A DNA stretch of 64,000 bases from an uncultured Alistipes sp. (lineage in GTDB: Bacteria > Bacteroidota > Bacteroidia > Bacteroidales > Rikenellaceae), in the NCBI RefSeq assembly GCF_963931675.1, contig NZ_OZ007039.1, forward strand, positions 1-64,000. The letters are read 5' to 3'. The first letter of the stretch is position 1. Each line of letters opens with the position of its first letter. Shown here piece after piece: positions 42,296 through 50,709 of the stretch. The translations under genes and the position numbers were made by a program. The notes under the pieces are model-generated. The model was not told the origin of the DNA. It worked only from the letters and a program-made list of their open reading frames with translations, and ran no database searches.

Positions 42296-42589
42296 TTATT
42301 GATTCAACGATTCGAGTTTTCCGCGGCGGCGCATCTTGCGGATGAACTCCTGCACTTCGGAGAGCAGGTACATGCGCCGGGCTCCGATGTTGAAGCCGAC
42401 AAGCAGCCCCTGTTCGCGGAAGCGGCGCACCTGGCGTTCGCTCTGGCGGAGCAACTGACAGACCTCCGCAAAATCGAGGATCGGATCGCCTTCGAGCTGG
42501 CTCCGGTGATCCTTCATGAAGTGTACGATCTCGAGGATCTCTTCGACCATCCGCAGAATGCGGGACAGGTCATCCGTGTGTTGATTTTC
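42296..42589 (-). CDS. Excisionase-like helix-turn-helix protein
   Basis: Encodes about 97 residues from MENQHTDDLSRI. An N-terminal helix (ILRMVEEILEIVHFMKDH) is followed by a typical HTH_17 domain: DPILDFAEVCQLLRQSERQV, then RFREQGLLVGFNIGARRMYL. The domain is the one used by Xis-type recombination directionality factors. It is the first gene of a two-gene unit with the protein at 41921-42283. About 390 bp of spacer separates it from the divergent HigA-like gene. Confidence 0.72.
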   Translation of the reverse strand, partial: ENQHTDDLSRILRMVEEILEIVHFMKDHRSQLEGDPILDFAEVCQLLRQSERQVRRFREQGLLVGFNIGARRMYLLSEVQEFIRKMRRRGKLESLNQ

Positions 42590-42984
42590 CATCTTTGTCG
42601 GGTTTGGTTTCCACGGCAAAAATGGGATAATCCCGGAACTCGTTTATCAGTGCTTGAATCAATTATATGTTTTTTCCTTGTCCGGGGCTCAAACCACTCT
42701 TGCCTCCGGCAGTCCATCAGATAGCAGGACCAAAACTTCTATAATTTGCCGGTATCGGCAAAAATCATCATTCTGGGAATGGAAATCACCACTTAACTTG
42801 CCGATAAGACAATAGCTTTTCAGGTTCGGTTCTTACTGCAAGGACACCATCTGAAAGCTCATGCTATTCAAAGAAAGTATGGCGAGCGGCATTGCTTCCA
42901 ACATCATCGACAACAACACGATGTCCTGTGACCAACTGTTCAGACAAAAAATGGTCTTCCAAAATCAGAAAAATACAACAAATT
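42590..42984. other. Divergent spacer between DNA-binding genes
   Basis: The segment separates a - strand excisionase-like gene from a + strand HigA-like gene. Promoters for both must lie here. No gene, RNA or repeat is convincing; an open frame reading through from 42861 into the HigA-like gene has no upstream support. Confidence 0.4.
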
Positions 42985-43017
42985 TGCAAACAAATCTGTT
43001 TGCATTTCGTATATTTG
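42985..43017 (+). promoter_or_regulatory. Operator dyad and promoter of the HigA-like gene
   Basis: A perfect 8-bp dyad, TGCAAACA (42985-42992) and TGTTTGCA (42997-43004), is followed by TATATTTG at 43010-43017, which fits the -7 element TAnnTTTG. A TTTG at 42983-42986 could be the -33 element. The start codon is 11 nt further on. The dyad lies between the promoter elements, as expected for autorepression by an antitoxin-type regulator. Confidence 0.6.
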
Positions 43018-43028
43018 CAGATGAAGCC

Positions 43029-43526
43029 ATGAAAAGCAGAATTGACATATTGAAAGGCATCCATCCGGGCAAGATAATTGGCAGGGATTTGAAGAAACGC
43101 AATCTCAGTCAGCGGTCGTTTGCTGCCTCCATCGGAGAACACAGTCAGACGCTCAATGCCGTCATTACGGGGCGACGCAATCTGACGGTCGAAATGGCGT
43201 TGAAGATTGAGCAGGCATTCGGATACGAAGAGGGATTCCTGCTGCTGCTTCAGACATACTACGAGATCGCCGAATACAAGAATGGTCAAAAGAGCCGTGC
43301 CATATCCGGGATACCGGCAATTCGTCGGTCCCTGTTCTGGGATACTGACTTCGACACACTTGACTGGGGCCGGTACCGCGAGTCGGTCATTGCCCGCGTC
43401 CTGGAGCGAGGTAATGACACAGAAAAAGCGGAGATTGCCCGATTCTACGGCACCACTCTCGCGGCCCTCGAAACCGATTCTCCGAAAAACTCATACCGTA
43501 TAAACACGACATTGCAAAATGACTGA
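43029..43526 (+). CDS. HigA/XRE-like antitoxin-type regulator
   Basis: Encodes 165 residues from MKSRIDILKGIHPGKII. The helix-turn-helix (LSQRSFAASIGEHSQTLNAV then GRRNLTVEMALKIEQAFG) is of the HigA/plasmid-antidote type. The C-terminal half (AIRRSLFWDTDFDTLDWGRY … VIARVLERGNDTEKAEIARF) is the extension seen in antitoxins that pair with AbiEii-type nucleotidyltransferases. The start was chosen because the promoter and operator lie just upstream. It overlaps the broken toxin gene by 8 nt, as in intact pairs. Confidence 0.8.
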   Translation: MKSRIDILKGIHPGKIIGRDLKKRNLSQRSFAASIGEHSQTLNAVITGRRNLTVEMALKIEQAFGYEEGFLLLLQTYYEIAEYKNGQKSRAISGIPAIRRSLFWDTDFDTLDWGRYRESVIARVLERGNDTEKAEIARFYGTTLAALETDSPKNSYRINTTLQND

Positions 43527-43709
43527 CAATAGCTACCTGCATTATGAAACGGTAACGCCGCTGTTGAAAGAGACACTCGGAATACTGATGTCCGAAGAAT
43601 CGTTTGCCCCTTCCGTCTGGTCGGAGGTACAAACCTGAGCCTTCGCTACGGACACCGAAAAGGTGGCAAGCAAGATGTTCTCATGTCAGAAAAGCGCAGG
43701 ATCACTTGA
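43519..43709 (+). pseudogene. AbiEii/AbiGii-type nucleotidyltransferase toxin, frameshifted and truncated
   Basis: The frame opens MTDNSYLHYETVTPLLKETL and reads EESFAP, then loses register. The next frame continues RLVGGTNLSLRYGHRK, the nucleotidyltransferase start motif (GGTxLSL). The expected sequence there is APFRLVGGT, so one T is missing from the CCCCTT run near 43608. After HRK the match ends, and the catalytic SxDxDxF part and the remaining 200 or more residues are gone. The toxin is dead while its antitoxin-like partner is intact. Confidence 0.75.
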
Positions 43710-44003
43710 TTTGGAAATATCCGATTGGGATCCAGAACCGAACAAAAAGATAATCTATTGATTTATTTATATTTAAACTCATCATATCACCCTCGAAATT
43801 CGACAAGGAATCAATAGGTTCGTTTCCAATTCGGTTGCAAAATCAGAAATTTTTTTGTAACTTTGTAACAACCAAGTGAATACAAGGGAAAACAGCGAAA
43901 AAAGGTTGTGGCCTATTCGGTGTATCTAAAAATTTTTACAATCTTAACACGTTGACATATTGGCGATTACGATATGGGTTCAGTTATCGTATTCTCCACC
44001 AAG
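43710..44003. other. AT-rich spacer with a strong promoter and a short interrupted reading frame
   Basis: TAACTTTG at 43858-43865 fits TAnnTTTG, with TTGC at 43835-43838 at 19-bp spacing. About 100 nt later an ATG at 43974 opens MGSVIVFSTK, interrupted by the MULE-type IS 30 nt in. The rest of that frame past the IS (45177 onward) has no recognisable continuation. The region probably contains the edge of the conjugative element. Confidence 0.45.
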
Positions 44004-44041
44004 GGTAATGATGCCAAAAGTGGTTGGTGTCGTATTGGATC

Positions 44042-44076
44042 AAATGACCAGAATTGTACGATTCTGGTCATTTGCG
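44042..44076 (-). terminator. Terminator at the 3' end of the MULE-type transposase gene
   Basis: A perfect 14-bp stem, CAAATGACCAGAAT (44041-44054) with its complement (44061-44074), has a 6-nt loop and overlaps the transposase stop region. It would halt transcription leaving the element in either direction. Confidence 0.7.
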
Positions 44077-45063
44077 TTTCTTAATAATTCCATCATTGCT
44101 GTTCAGGAAAAGATACCACTTTACAAAGTCCTTAAAATGTTGTTCCGAGAGTCCACGATGGATTCTTAAATTATCCTTCAAGTGACCGAAGAACGACTCA
44201 ATAGAATTTGAAGATTTAGGTACATTAGGGTATCGCGTGTATGAAAACAGATCGGGTATGGCACGCTTGATATGCGAGACACTTCGATGCAGCATCTTAT
44301 GCGTAAACCACCATCTTCCCGACAGCTCATCTACGGTTTTTTCATTGATAAATGGTTCGTGTCGCCGATACCAGTCAATAAAAGCCCGTATCCATAACTG
44401 TGCCTCATCATGTGTTTGTACTCCATTTAACAAGTGCACCAGTTCGAGGAGTTCCTGTGCCGCTACGGTCTGTGGTTTGCGTGTAATCCACGTCTCTATC
44501 TCTCGCGCTACATGTACCGTACAACGCTGCAAGATCGCCTCCGGACACACTTCCCGCACCGCTTTTATGATATTGGGAGATCCATCACAGGTGACACTCT
44601 CAATTTGAATGCCGACATCGCGTATAGCCGTTAGGTCTGCTTTCAAATCCCGCAGCGTTTCACTCCTGGTTATGCGATAGAGGAGGGTCATCTTGATGTT
44701 GTGATCCCGATATACAACCAGACAAATCTTATTTGAGAAGTAGGTGCCGTCGATCAGAAGATTTACCTTCTCGCGTCGCTGTATCTGCCATAAAGGGCAC
44801 TGGGGCAAGAGCCGATAGAAGTATCTTTTTAGGGTGCGTTCGCTGTATCCGCTCTCACTCGCAAGGTCACAAATACGCTGTTTACCGCGAACCCAACGCG
44901 CGAACCATATAAACTTGTTTTTATCGGAAATCCAGTCTCGACGATCCGTAAAATAGCTGCCACAATTCTTACAATAATAGCGGCTGCAACCGCTACGAGT
45001 ACCCCATTTTATTGTCTCTAAAAAGCCACAATGAGGACAGCGTATTTTTCGTTTTTTTGACAT
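44068..45063 (-). CDS. MULE-type transposase with N-terminal zinc ribbon
   Basis: Encodes 331 residues. The N-terminus has two CxxC pairs (IRCPHCGFL, YYCKNCGSYF), a zinc ribbon, then a helix-turn-helix (ICDLASESGYSERTLKRYF). The catalytic core shows LLIDGTYFSN (Asp), SVTCDGSPNIIKAV (Asp), AILQRCTVHVAREIE with C-x-x-H, and SNSIESFFGHLKDNLRIHRG (Glu). This is the IS256/MULE superfamily, near the IS1249 type. It has no internal damage. Confidence 0.85.
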   Translation of the reverse strand: MSKKRKIRCPHCGFLETIKWGTRSGCSRYYCKNCGSYFTDRRDWISDKNKFIWFARWVRGKQRICDLASESGYSERTLKRYFYRLLPQCPLWQIQRREKVNLLIDGTYFSNKICLVVYRDHNIKMTLLYRITRSETLRDLKADLTAIRDVGIQIESVTCDGSPNIIKAVREVCPEAILQRCTVHVAREIETWITRKPQTVAAQELLELVHLLNGVQTHDEAQLWIRAFIDWYRRHEPFINEKTVDELSGRWWFTHKMLHRSVSHIKRAIPDLFSYTRYPNVPKSSNSIESFFGHLKDNLRIHRGLSEQHFKDFVKWYLFLNSNDGIIKKRK

Positions 45064-45064
45064 A

Positions 45065-45108
45065 AAAATAGAGATTAGTAGAAACCCGTTTCTACTAATC
45101 TCTATTTT
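45065..45108 (-). promoter_or_regulatory. Perfect 21-bp hairpin directly before the transposase start
   Basis: AAAATAGAGATTAGTAGAAAC (written as two parts, 45065-45074 and 45075-45085) pairs perfectly with 45088-45108 around a 2-nt loop. On the - strand it ends in TTTTT one nucleotide before the ATG. It looks like a terminator that stops outside transcription from reaching the transposase, or a structure hiding its start. Confidence 0.7.
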
Positions 45109-45213
45109 ATCCTTATAACTACCAAATATTATGTCGGTTACATTTTATACCACCAACCAATTTTGGCATCATTACCCCACCAAGAGGGGGGGGGTAGCGT
45201 GAAAAACCTCCCG

Positions 45214-45248
45214 AATCCCTGCAAACCGGTGTTTGCAGGGATTTTTAT
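45214..45248. terminator. Terminator between the mobile region and the PUL
   Basis: A 13-bp perfect stem, AATCCCTGCAAAC (45214-45226) with GTTTGCAGGGATT (45231-45243), has a 4-nt loop and is followed by TTTATTTT. It reads best on the + strand. Confidence 0.8.
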
Positions 45249-45670
45249 TTTGGCCGAAATGCAGAAAAAGGCATCGAAAAGCGGGTTACCTGTGGCCTAT
45301 TCAGCCGGAACGAACCTGAAAACCAGAAAAAAATCCGGCCCGTTTGGCCCGTGCTGTTGCATCTGACGTTCCGGTCAAGCACTTCCTACTCGAAGTCCCT
45401 AAAAATCCCGATCCGGGCCATCCCGACAAGTACAGCTTCTATGAAGGGCCTCTCAACCGTGTTCCGACCATCAACAATATGCGGATCTGCGAAGCGGCGC
45501 CCCGCTGGACAATTCAAAGAAAGGCATCGAAAAGATCCGAAAAAGCCCAAAGTTCCAATCTTGAAGACATTGACCGCCGCAGAAGCAGATTTCTGCAGCG
45601 GTCGTTGTTCGCAAGTACAGAACAGAGGAGGGTCGGATCCATCTTCCCGAAAGGCCGAAACTACAACGGA
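45249..45670. other. Spacer between the mobile region and the PUL
   Basis: No convincing gene. A frame from 45344 gives MARAVASDVPVKHFLLEVPK and FYEGPLNRVPTINNMRI before degenerating, so a gene fragment is possible. The 15-bp sequence AAAGGCATCGAAAAG occurs twice (45267-45281 and 45520-45534). The 3' end of the PUL operon lies at 45671 without a clear terminator on its own strand. Confidence 0.4.
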
Positions 45671-47299
45671 TTATCGCAATCGGATCCTCATCCATGTATC
45701 CGAATCGGACGGATCGGCAAAAGTAAAAGTATCCCGGACATTCTGATCCTGCAAAGTCGCATTGAACCGGAGTTCATCTCCTGAATGAATCCCCAGCAGC
45801 GATAAGGGAATCGCTATTTTCAAATGTCGGTTCTGGTCTTCAGGCCCCGAAAGCGGCTCCTCAACCCATTTGACGCCCTCTCTCGAACCGGTCAACCCCG
45901 ACGCTTTGATCGTCAACGGAAGCGCATCCAGCTTCATATCGATCGAAAAATCATCCGAACACGCCTTGTAATCCACATACAGATAGAAAAACGAATCATC
46001 GTGGCTGGCCCGGAAGAAAGCACAGGACGGCGAATCCCCTCCGATAAACAGCGAGTGACGACTCTTCCAATCCAGCATATTCCCGTCAGACAAAGTATTT
46101 ACGTGCGGCGCATCAATACGATGATTAAGGTAAAACACACCAAGTTGAATCCCGGCATCACAATGCATCGCACCAATGACCCGATGAGCGTCCAAAGGCT
46201 CCAGACTTCCCCAAAATCCCTTCCCGGCAAAGGGCTGGAACCAATCCCGATCCCAGGCCCGCCCGTTGAAACGACGGCCCTCGCAGTCTCCGATCTTCAA
46301 ACTGAAAATCCGATCGATATTACAGGATACCAGCGTTTCGCCCGACGGGAAAACCGACACATAGCCGGCACATCCTTCAACGACATTCGTCTCACGATCC
46401 GCAGGTCCGGCACTCTCCTCGCCAAGCGGCTGCCAGTCAAAACCCCGATTCCGGACAACCGACATCCTATAAACGCTCTTCCCGGAAGGGCCTTCCGGTT
46501 CGAGCCGGGCCTCCAGAAATCCGAAAAGCGTCGTTCCGTCCTTCAAGAGCCGGAAGCAGGGCATCTGATCCGTAAAAATCGCCACGTCCCCGTCGTCGTA
46601 TTTGTATTGGCGGCAAACACGCATATGATTCTCCCAGGTATGGCCATTATCCGCAGAGGTTATGACCGATGTCCCGGAGTTGCGGGTAGCCGGGTGGCAA
46701 TCGGTAAAATAACATTGCACACGGCCATCCGGCAACTGCAGCAGATACGGTTCCCAGTTGGTACCTTCGAAGATCACCTGCTCGTCGGACCAGGTTCGGC
46801 CGTGATCCCGGCTGCGCTTCAGGACAATTCCGCATCCGATGCCGTATTTATATCCGGCCGAGGCCCGGAATGAACAGACGACCAACAAATCGCCGTTGGC
46901 AAGTACAACGGCATCGGCCGTCGAATAACAACGCATGTCGGGGCCTTTCGACGTCTCGATTTCCCGGGGTTCAAACAACAACCGGCCCTTGCTCCAGTTT
47001 TTCAGATCATCGCTCGTATAGCAATAGATCCGGGAAGCGATCTGACCTCCCTGACAAAAGAGGATGTAACGACCATCCGCCATCTTCTTGATCCGGGGAT
47101 ATATGGCGGTCCGATCGGTCTGAAGATGCGAGGCCGGAATCAGTTGCATGTATTCATAAACGGGTTCGAGCACACTGTGCCGTTCCTCCCCGGCATGTGA
47201 ATCATGTGCAGGCATCACGTCGCCCTTTTCCGAAGCATCCATCGAAAAGGACAACAAAAGGGAAAAAGCCGCCAGCGGCAAAAACAAAGATCGGTTCAT
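45671..47299 (-). CDS. Secreted sialidase-fold (BNR/Asp-box) glycosidase with C-terminal carbohydrate-binding-like domain
   Basis: Encodes about 542 residues from MNRSLFLPLAAFSLLLSFSM, a signal peptide without a lipobox; the frame is open upstream. A six-bladed propeller is suggested by the YPRIKKMADGRYILF segment (RIP-like) and two Asp boxes, SRDHGRTW and SADNGHTW. Conserved GTNWEPYLLQLPDGR follows. From about residue 400 a beta-sandwich domain resembles CBM9-type modules (DDSFFYLYVDYKACSDDFSI). It is a diverged relative of the lipoprotein at 52612-54513. It is the last gene of the operon. True sialic acid specificity is unproven; other exo-glycosidases share this fold. Confidence 0.75.
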   Translation of the reverse strand: MNRSLFLPLAAFSLLLSFSMDASEKGDVMPAHDSHAGEERHSVLEPVYEYMQLIPASHLQTDRTAIYPRIKKMADGRYILFCQGGQIASRIYCYTSDDLKNWSKGRLLFEPREIETSKGPDMRCYSTADAVVLANGDLLVVCSFRASAGYKYGIGCGIVLKRSRDHGRTWSDEQVIFEGTNWEPYLLQLPDGRVQCYFTDCHPATRNSGTSVITSADNGHTWENHMRVCRQYKYDDGDVAIFTDQMPCFRLLKDGTTLFGFLEARLEPEGPSGKSVYRMSVVRNRGFDWQPLGEESAGPADRETNVVEGCAGYVSVFPSGETLVSCNIDRIFSLKIGDCEGRRFNGRAWDRDWFQPFAGKGFWGSLEPLDAHRVIGAMHCDAGIQLGVFYLNHRIDAPHVNTLSDGNMLDWKSRHSLFIGGDSPSCAFFRASHDDSFFYLYVDYKACSDDFSIDMKLDALPLTIKASGLTGSREGVKWVEEPLSGPEDQNRHLKIAIPLSLLGIHSGDELRFNATLQDQNVRDTFTFADPSDSDTWMRIRLR

Positions 47300-47355
47300 A
47301 AGCAAATGAGCAAGGGAATTCCGGAGAGGAGATTCCTCTCCGGAATTCGACAAAT

Positions 47356-50300
47356 TTACTGAATTTTCCCAAGATAATAGTTGGCCCAAACATGGTCGTT
47401 ACGCTGGTCCAATGCTTTCCGGAAACATTCCCGGGCTTTAGCATCCTTTCCAAGCGCCTTATACCCGATTCCCTGCATATAATAGGCCCGCGAATTCACA
47501 TCCTGAGGATACTCGCCATAGCCGAAACTCTCGAAAAAGCGTTGTACATAATCCGTCACACCGGCTTCTCCGTTGCGGACAATCGCTCGGAACATCGCGT
47601 TCACATCGGCCTGCGGATCGAGTTTCTTCATGGCAAGGCCCTTTTCATAGTTGTAGATGCAATCGGCATCCTTGACTTCGACCCGGGCCGCCATTTCAAA
47701 GTATTTCCGGGCATTGTCCGGATCCCCGACCTTCTCATAGGCCATGCCGATATTGTAATAGACCTGGGCATCCCGCGCATAATATTCCAAATGCGCATAA
47801 CCATGATTCGCGGGATATTCGTTGGCCATCAACATATATTCAAGCCCTTTCGGATAATCACCCGACCTCCAGGCGGCAAATCCGGAAAGCATACAGGCAT
47901 CGACATAAATATCGTGCAGGTCTTCAATATGCTCCCGGCGACTGTAGAATCGCGTCAGCAGCGGTTCAAGCACCTCTTCGTACTCTCCGTGAAGAATCCG
48001 CTGCCGAATGGCCTTCGTCTCGGAATCATAACGTTTTTCATAGAGTCGCTCCCGTCCAGCAAAGAGTTCGTAGCGATCTTTCAAGGGGGCGTTGATGAGT
48101 TCCATGATTTCATCGCACTCCGCCAGGAAGATGGCATTTCCGTCCCGGTCGGCATCGATGGCTTTCCGATACCACTCAATTGCGGCGGGATAATCCTCCT
48201 TGAAGAATCGGCAACCCCAGCCGAGATTTCGCAGAGCCATGGCAAAATCGGGCTTGATCTCAACCGCTTTTTCCCAACATTCCATCGCCCGGGCCGGTTG
48301 TTTCTGGAAATAGAGATTGCCCAAATAATACCACGTATGGGCACTCGACGGCAAATACTCCAACGCCTTTTCATACACCGCAACGGTCTCCAGCCGGAAC
48401 GGATAGACATAATCCACGGAGGCGGATTCCGCACTTTCGAACAGAGCCTTCGCCTTCGCCTTATCGCCCTTTTTGTCGGCCAAAAACGCCCGGTAATAGG
48501 CAACGGTCGGATAGGAGGAGACCGCCTCGTTGCCGGACAGGATGTCGGCCGCGTCCTCGTAAAAGCCATTGTTCAAATAATACAGTCCGAGTTCCAGATA
48601 GGACTCGCTTTCATCCCGAAGCAAGCGGACAAAGGCCTCTTTCGGCTTCTGCCCCAGTTTCATCAGCTCATGGGTGGCATAGTAGTTAAGCGGGTCCACC
48701 GAAAGCACCTCGGCGGCAAGTGCGGATGCCTCTTCACACCGGCCGCTGTATCGCAACAAGGTCGTCAGCAGATTTTTGGCATCCAGATTCATGCCGTTGT
48801 AGTTGACAGCCATCCGTGCCTCCTGCATCGCCCGGACCGGATCACCCGAAATGGACGAAATCTCCGCCAGTTGGAAATAGGACGCCGAGGCATACTCATA
48901 ATCCCAGGCCGCTCGGTATAACGTATCGACGGCATCCTCGTAACGTCCTTCCGCCTTCAGGACCAACCCCAGATTGTACATCGATTCGCCGTCGCTGACC
49001 CGGGTCTGATTGGCGGTCTGCCTTTCGAGCGCTTTCCGAAGATATTTTTTGGCTTGGGCATAATCACCCTGCTTGCGGTAATATATGCCAAGCTGGGTAT
49101 TGGCCCGTACGTCTCTCGGATCCCGGCGTATCACCTCGAAAAAGTAGTCGTTGGGATCGACATGGGCGTTGTGGAACTGAAGGTTCCGCATTCCGAGATA
49201 GTAGAGTTCTTCGGTATTGGCAACCCGCTTCGGGTCCGGATTCAGCGGGGTGACCGGATCCGGCAGCGGTTTCGTCCGGTCCAGTTTGTACGGATGATAG
49301 CTGATCAGTTCATTCCCGGCCGCATCGTACAGGTACATCGTCACCTCCGAAGGTTCCGAGACCTCCGTTCCCGGCACCTGGGTGTCGATGGCAAAGGGAC
49401 GGTCCGGAGCAATATCGGCCTTCGTTTCATACAACGTCTTCCCGTTTCGCCGCACAACGATCCGGGCATTCCGTTGAATCTGAGTAACATTTGCAGCCAA
49501 ATGCAGACGTCCGTCGGGATTGATCTCCATGTTGACCGTGGCCTTCTCATTGCCCCGATTCACATGCTGCAGGTCCCGAATGCCATACCAATAGGCCGTA
49601 AACTCCTTCATCTCATACGGGTTGATCCAACAGTAATCGGGCTGGTTGTCCGAATAAGCCGCCGTCATCAGCTCAACGTAGGGACCGTCCTCATCGGTCA
49701 AGGTCTCGCAATCCCAGGCATGACCGTAATTCATGTGCCCCCAGGTCCAGAATTTACCACCCTTGTTGATATGGCGGTTCCCGGCCAGCATCGTTCCGGC
49801 ATTCCGGCCATAGTCGTAACCCGCGATGAAATCGTCCTGAAGGTCGTATACGAATACCGACCCGCCCATCAGCGCCGGAGGATTCTTCCAATAACTGACA
49901 TCCTTGCCGACGTAGTCCGGATTGTCGCAATACGGAGCATCGGGAACAGGCCATCGCATGAAACTGTTTTTGTGATGGAAGGTCCCGAATTCGGTGTTTT
50001 CCGGGAAAACGATCTGATAATTCTCATTGGCGTGTGTCGCAACGTTGTTCCAATGGAGCATGGAGTTCCGATCGGGGCTGTTGTTGAAAAAACGGCCCTT
50101 CACTTCAATATAGGATCTGTCGGGATAGAGCGTCATGCCAATGGCCCACGACATGCGGTGGCGCTTTTCAATCTCCCCGACCCAGATCGTCTTGGAACCG
50201 TCACCGTTGTCTACCAGCCTGTAATCGATCGGAAACTGGCTGGTCGCCCGGTGATGATGGAAGACGTTCCACTCGACACCGCCCGAAATCCAGGCCCCGA

Positions 50301-50679
50301 GCATTCCGACATTCGCAGGTTTGATAACGTGCTGACGATAGAAGATCTCGTACCCGTTCGTCTTGTCCGTGGCGTAAAACAGCCGTCCGCCGATGTCGGG
50401 GAGCACGCAAACCTTCAGGTAGTCGTTTTCAAGATACAAGGCCCGATATACGGTATCGGTCTTGATATCGGTCGGATTGTCATTCATCGCATAGGGATAA
50501 ACCCCACGTTTGGCACGTTGATAGGCAAAATCCCGTTCAAAAAGAGGCGCTTTCTCGGGAGGATTCACCCGATAAGCCGGAATGGCGAGGGTTCCCTCCC
50601 ACAATTTCACAGGTCCGTTCTGAGCTGGAATCGTACCACAGACAAAAAGTGACAGCACCGCACATGCAATTCTTTTCAT
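47356..50679 (-). CDS. DUF5107 protein with TPR repeats
   Basis: Encodes about 1107 residues. A signal peptide (MKRIACAVLSLFVCGTIPAQ) predicts the periplasm. The N-terminal 400 residues are DUF5107: VCVLPDIGGRLFYATDKTNG, then GVEWNVFHHHRATSQFPIDY, a pattern like the beta-supersandwich of aldose-epimerase-type folds. A short beta domain (about 395-450) leads into many tetratricopeptide repeats over the last 600 residues (e.g. PNDYFFEVIRRDPRDVRANT, AMECWEKAVEIKPDFAMALR). Members are common in Bacteroidetes glycan loci; activity on a sugar is suspected but not shown here. Spacing to both neighbours is short, so it is in the operon. Confidence 0.8.
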   Translation of the reverse strand: MKRIACAVLSLFVCGTIPAQNGPVKLWEGTLAIPAYRVNPPEKAPLFERDFAYQRAKRGVYPYAMNDNPTDIKTDTVYRALYLENDYLKVCVLPDIGGRLFYATDKTNGYEIFYRQHVIKPANVGMLGAWISGGVEWNVFHHHRATSQFPIDYRLVDNGDGSKTIWVGEIEKRHRMSWAIGMTLYPDRSYIEVKGRFFNNSPDRNSMLHWNNVATHANENYQIVFPENTEFGTFHHKNSFMRWPVPDAPYCDNPDYVGKDVSYWKNPPALMGGSVFVYDLQDDFIAGYDYGRNAGTMLAGNRHINKGGKFWTWGHMNYGHAWDCETLTDEDGPYVELMTAAYSDNQPDYCWINPYEMKEFTAYWYGIRDLQHVNRGNEKATVNMEINPDGRLHLAANVTQIQRNARIVVRRNGKTLYETKADIAPDRPFAIDTQVPGTEVSEPSEVTMYLYDAAGNELISYHPYKLDRTKPLPDPVTPLNPDPKRVANTEELYYLGMRNLQFHNAHVDPNDYFFEVIRRDPRDVRANTQLGIYYRKQGDYAQAKKYLRKALERQTANQTRVSDGESMYNLGLVLKAEGRYEDAVDTLYRAAWDYEYASASYFQLAEISSISGDPVRAMQEARMAVNYNGMNLDAKNLLTTLLRYSGRCEEASALAAEVLSVDPLNYYATHELMKLGQKPKEAFVRLLRDESESYLELGLYYLNNGFYEDAADILSGNEAVSSYPTVAYYRAFLADKKGDKAKAKALFESAESASVDYVYPFRLETVAVYEKALEYLPSSAHTWYYLGNLYFQKQPARAMECWEKAVEIKPDFAMALRNLGWGCRFFKEDYPAAIEWYRKAIDADRDGNAIFLAECDEIMELINAPLKDRYELFAGRERLYEKRYDSETKAIRQRILHGEYEEVLEPLLTRFYSRREHIEDLHDIYVDACMLSGFAAWRSGDYPKGLEYMLMANEYPANHGYAHLEYYARDAQVYYNIGMAYEKVGDPDNARKYFEMAARVEVKDADCIYNYEKGLAMKKLDPQADVNAMFRAIVRNGEAGVTDYVQRFFESFGYGEYPQDVNSRAYYMQGIGYKALGKDAKARECFRKALDQRNDHVWANYYLGKIQ

Positions 50680-50709
50680 GTTGTTCATTTTCTCGTTCGT
50701 ATTTCAGTC

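Larger units (their letters stand above)
44004..45176. mobile_element. MULE-type (IS256-superfamily) insertion sequence
   Basis: The ends are 26-bp inverted repeats, GGTAATGATGCCAAAA then TGGTTGGTG, with one mismatch. They are flanked by the 8-bp duplication CCACCAAG (43996-44003 and 45177-45184). The element is 1173 bp with a single transposase gene and a strong hairpin at each end of that gene. Perfect duplications suggest a recent insertion. Confidence 0.92.

Noticed and set aside
43910-45303. GTGGCCTATTC occurs at both 43910 and 45294 and could be an attachment-site pair
   Set aside because: It is only 11 bp, and the MULE-type IS between the copies has its own exact 8-bp duplication. A chance repeat of this size over 1.4 kb by 1.4 kb is not unlikely.
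45267-45534. Direct repeat AAAGGCATCGAAAAG, two copies 253 bp apart
   Set aside because: There is no third copy, no gene and no structure linked to it. I note it in the spacer entry but cannot support a function.
45344-45784. A 146-codon + strand frame beginning MARAVASDVPVKHF
   Set aside because: The first 50 residues look protein-like but the rest is low quality and runs antisense into the sialidase-fold gene. At most it is a fragment, so I did not call it a gene.
46000-50652. Several long + strand frames across the PUL genes
   Set aside because: They are shadows of the DUF5107 and sialidase-fold genes. Their products have no coherent signal peptides or motifs, while the - strand genes do.
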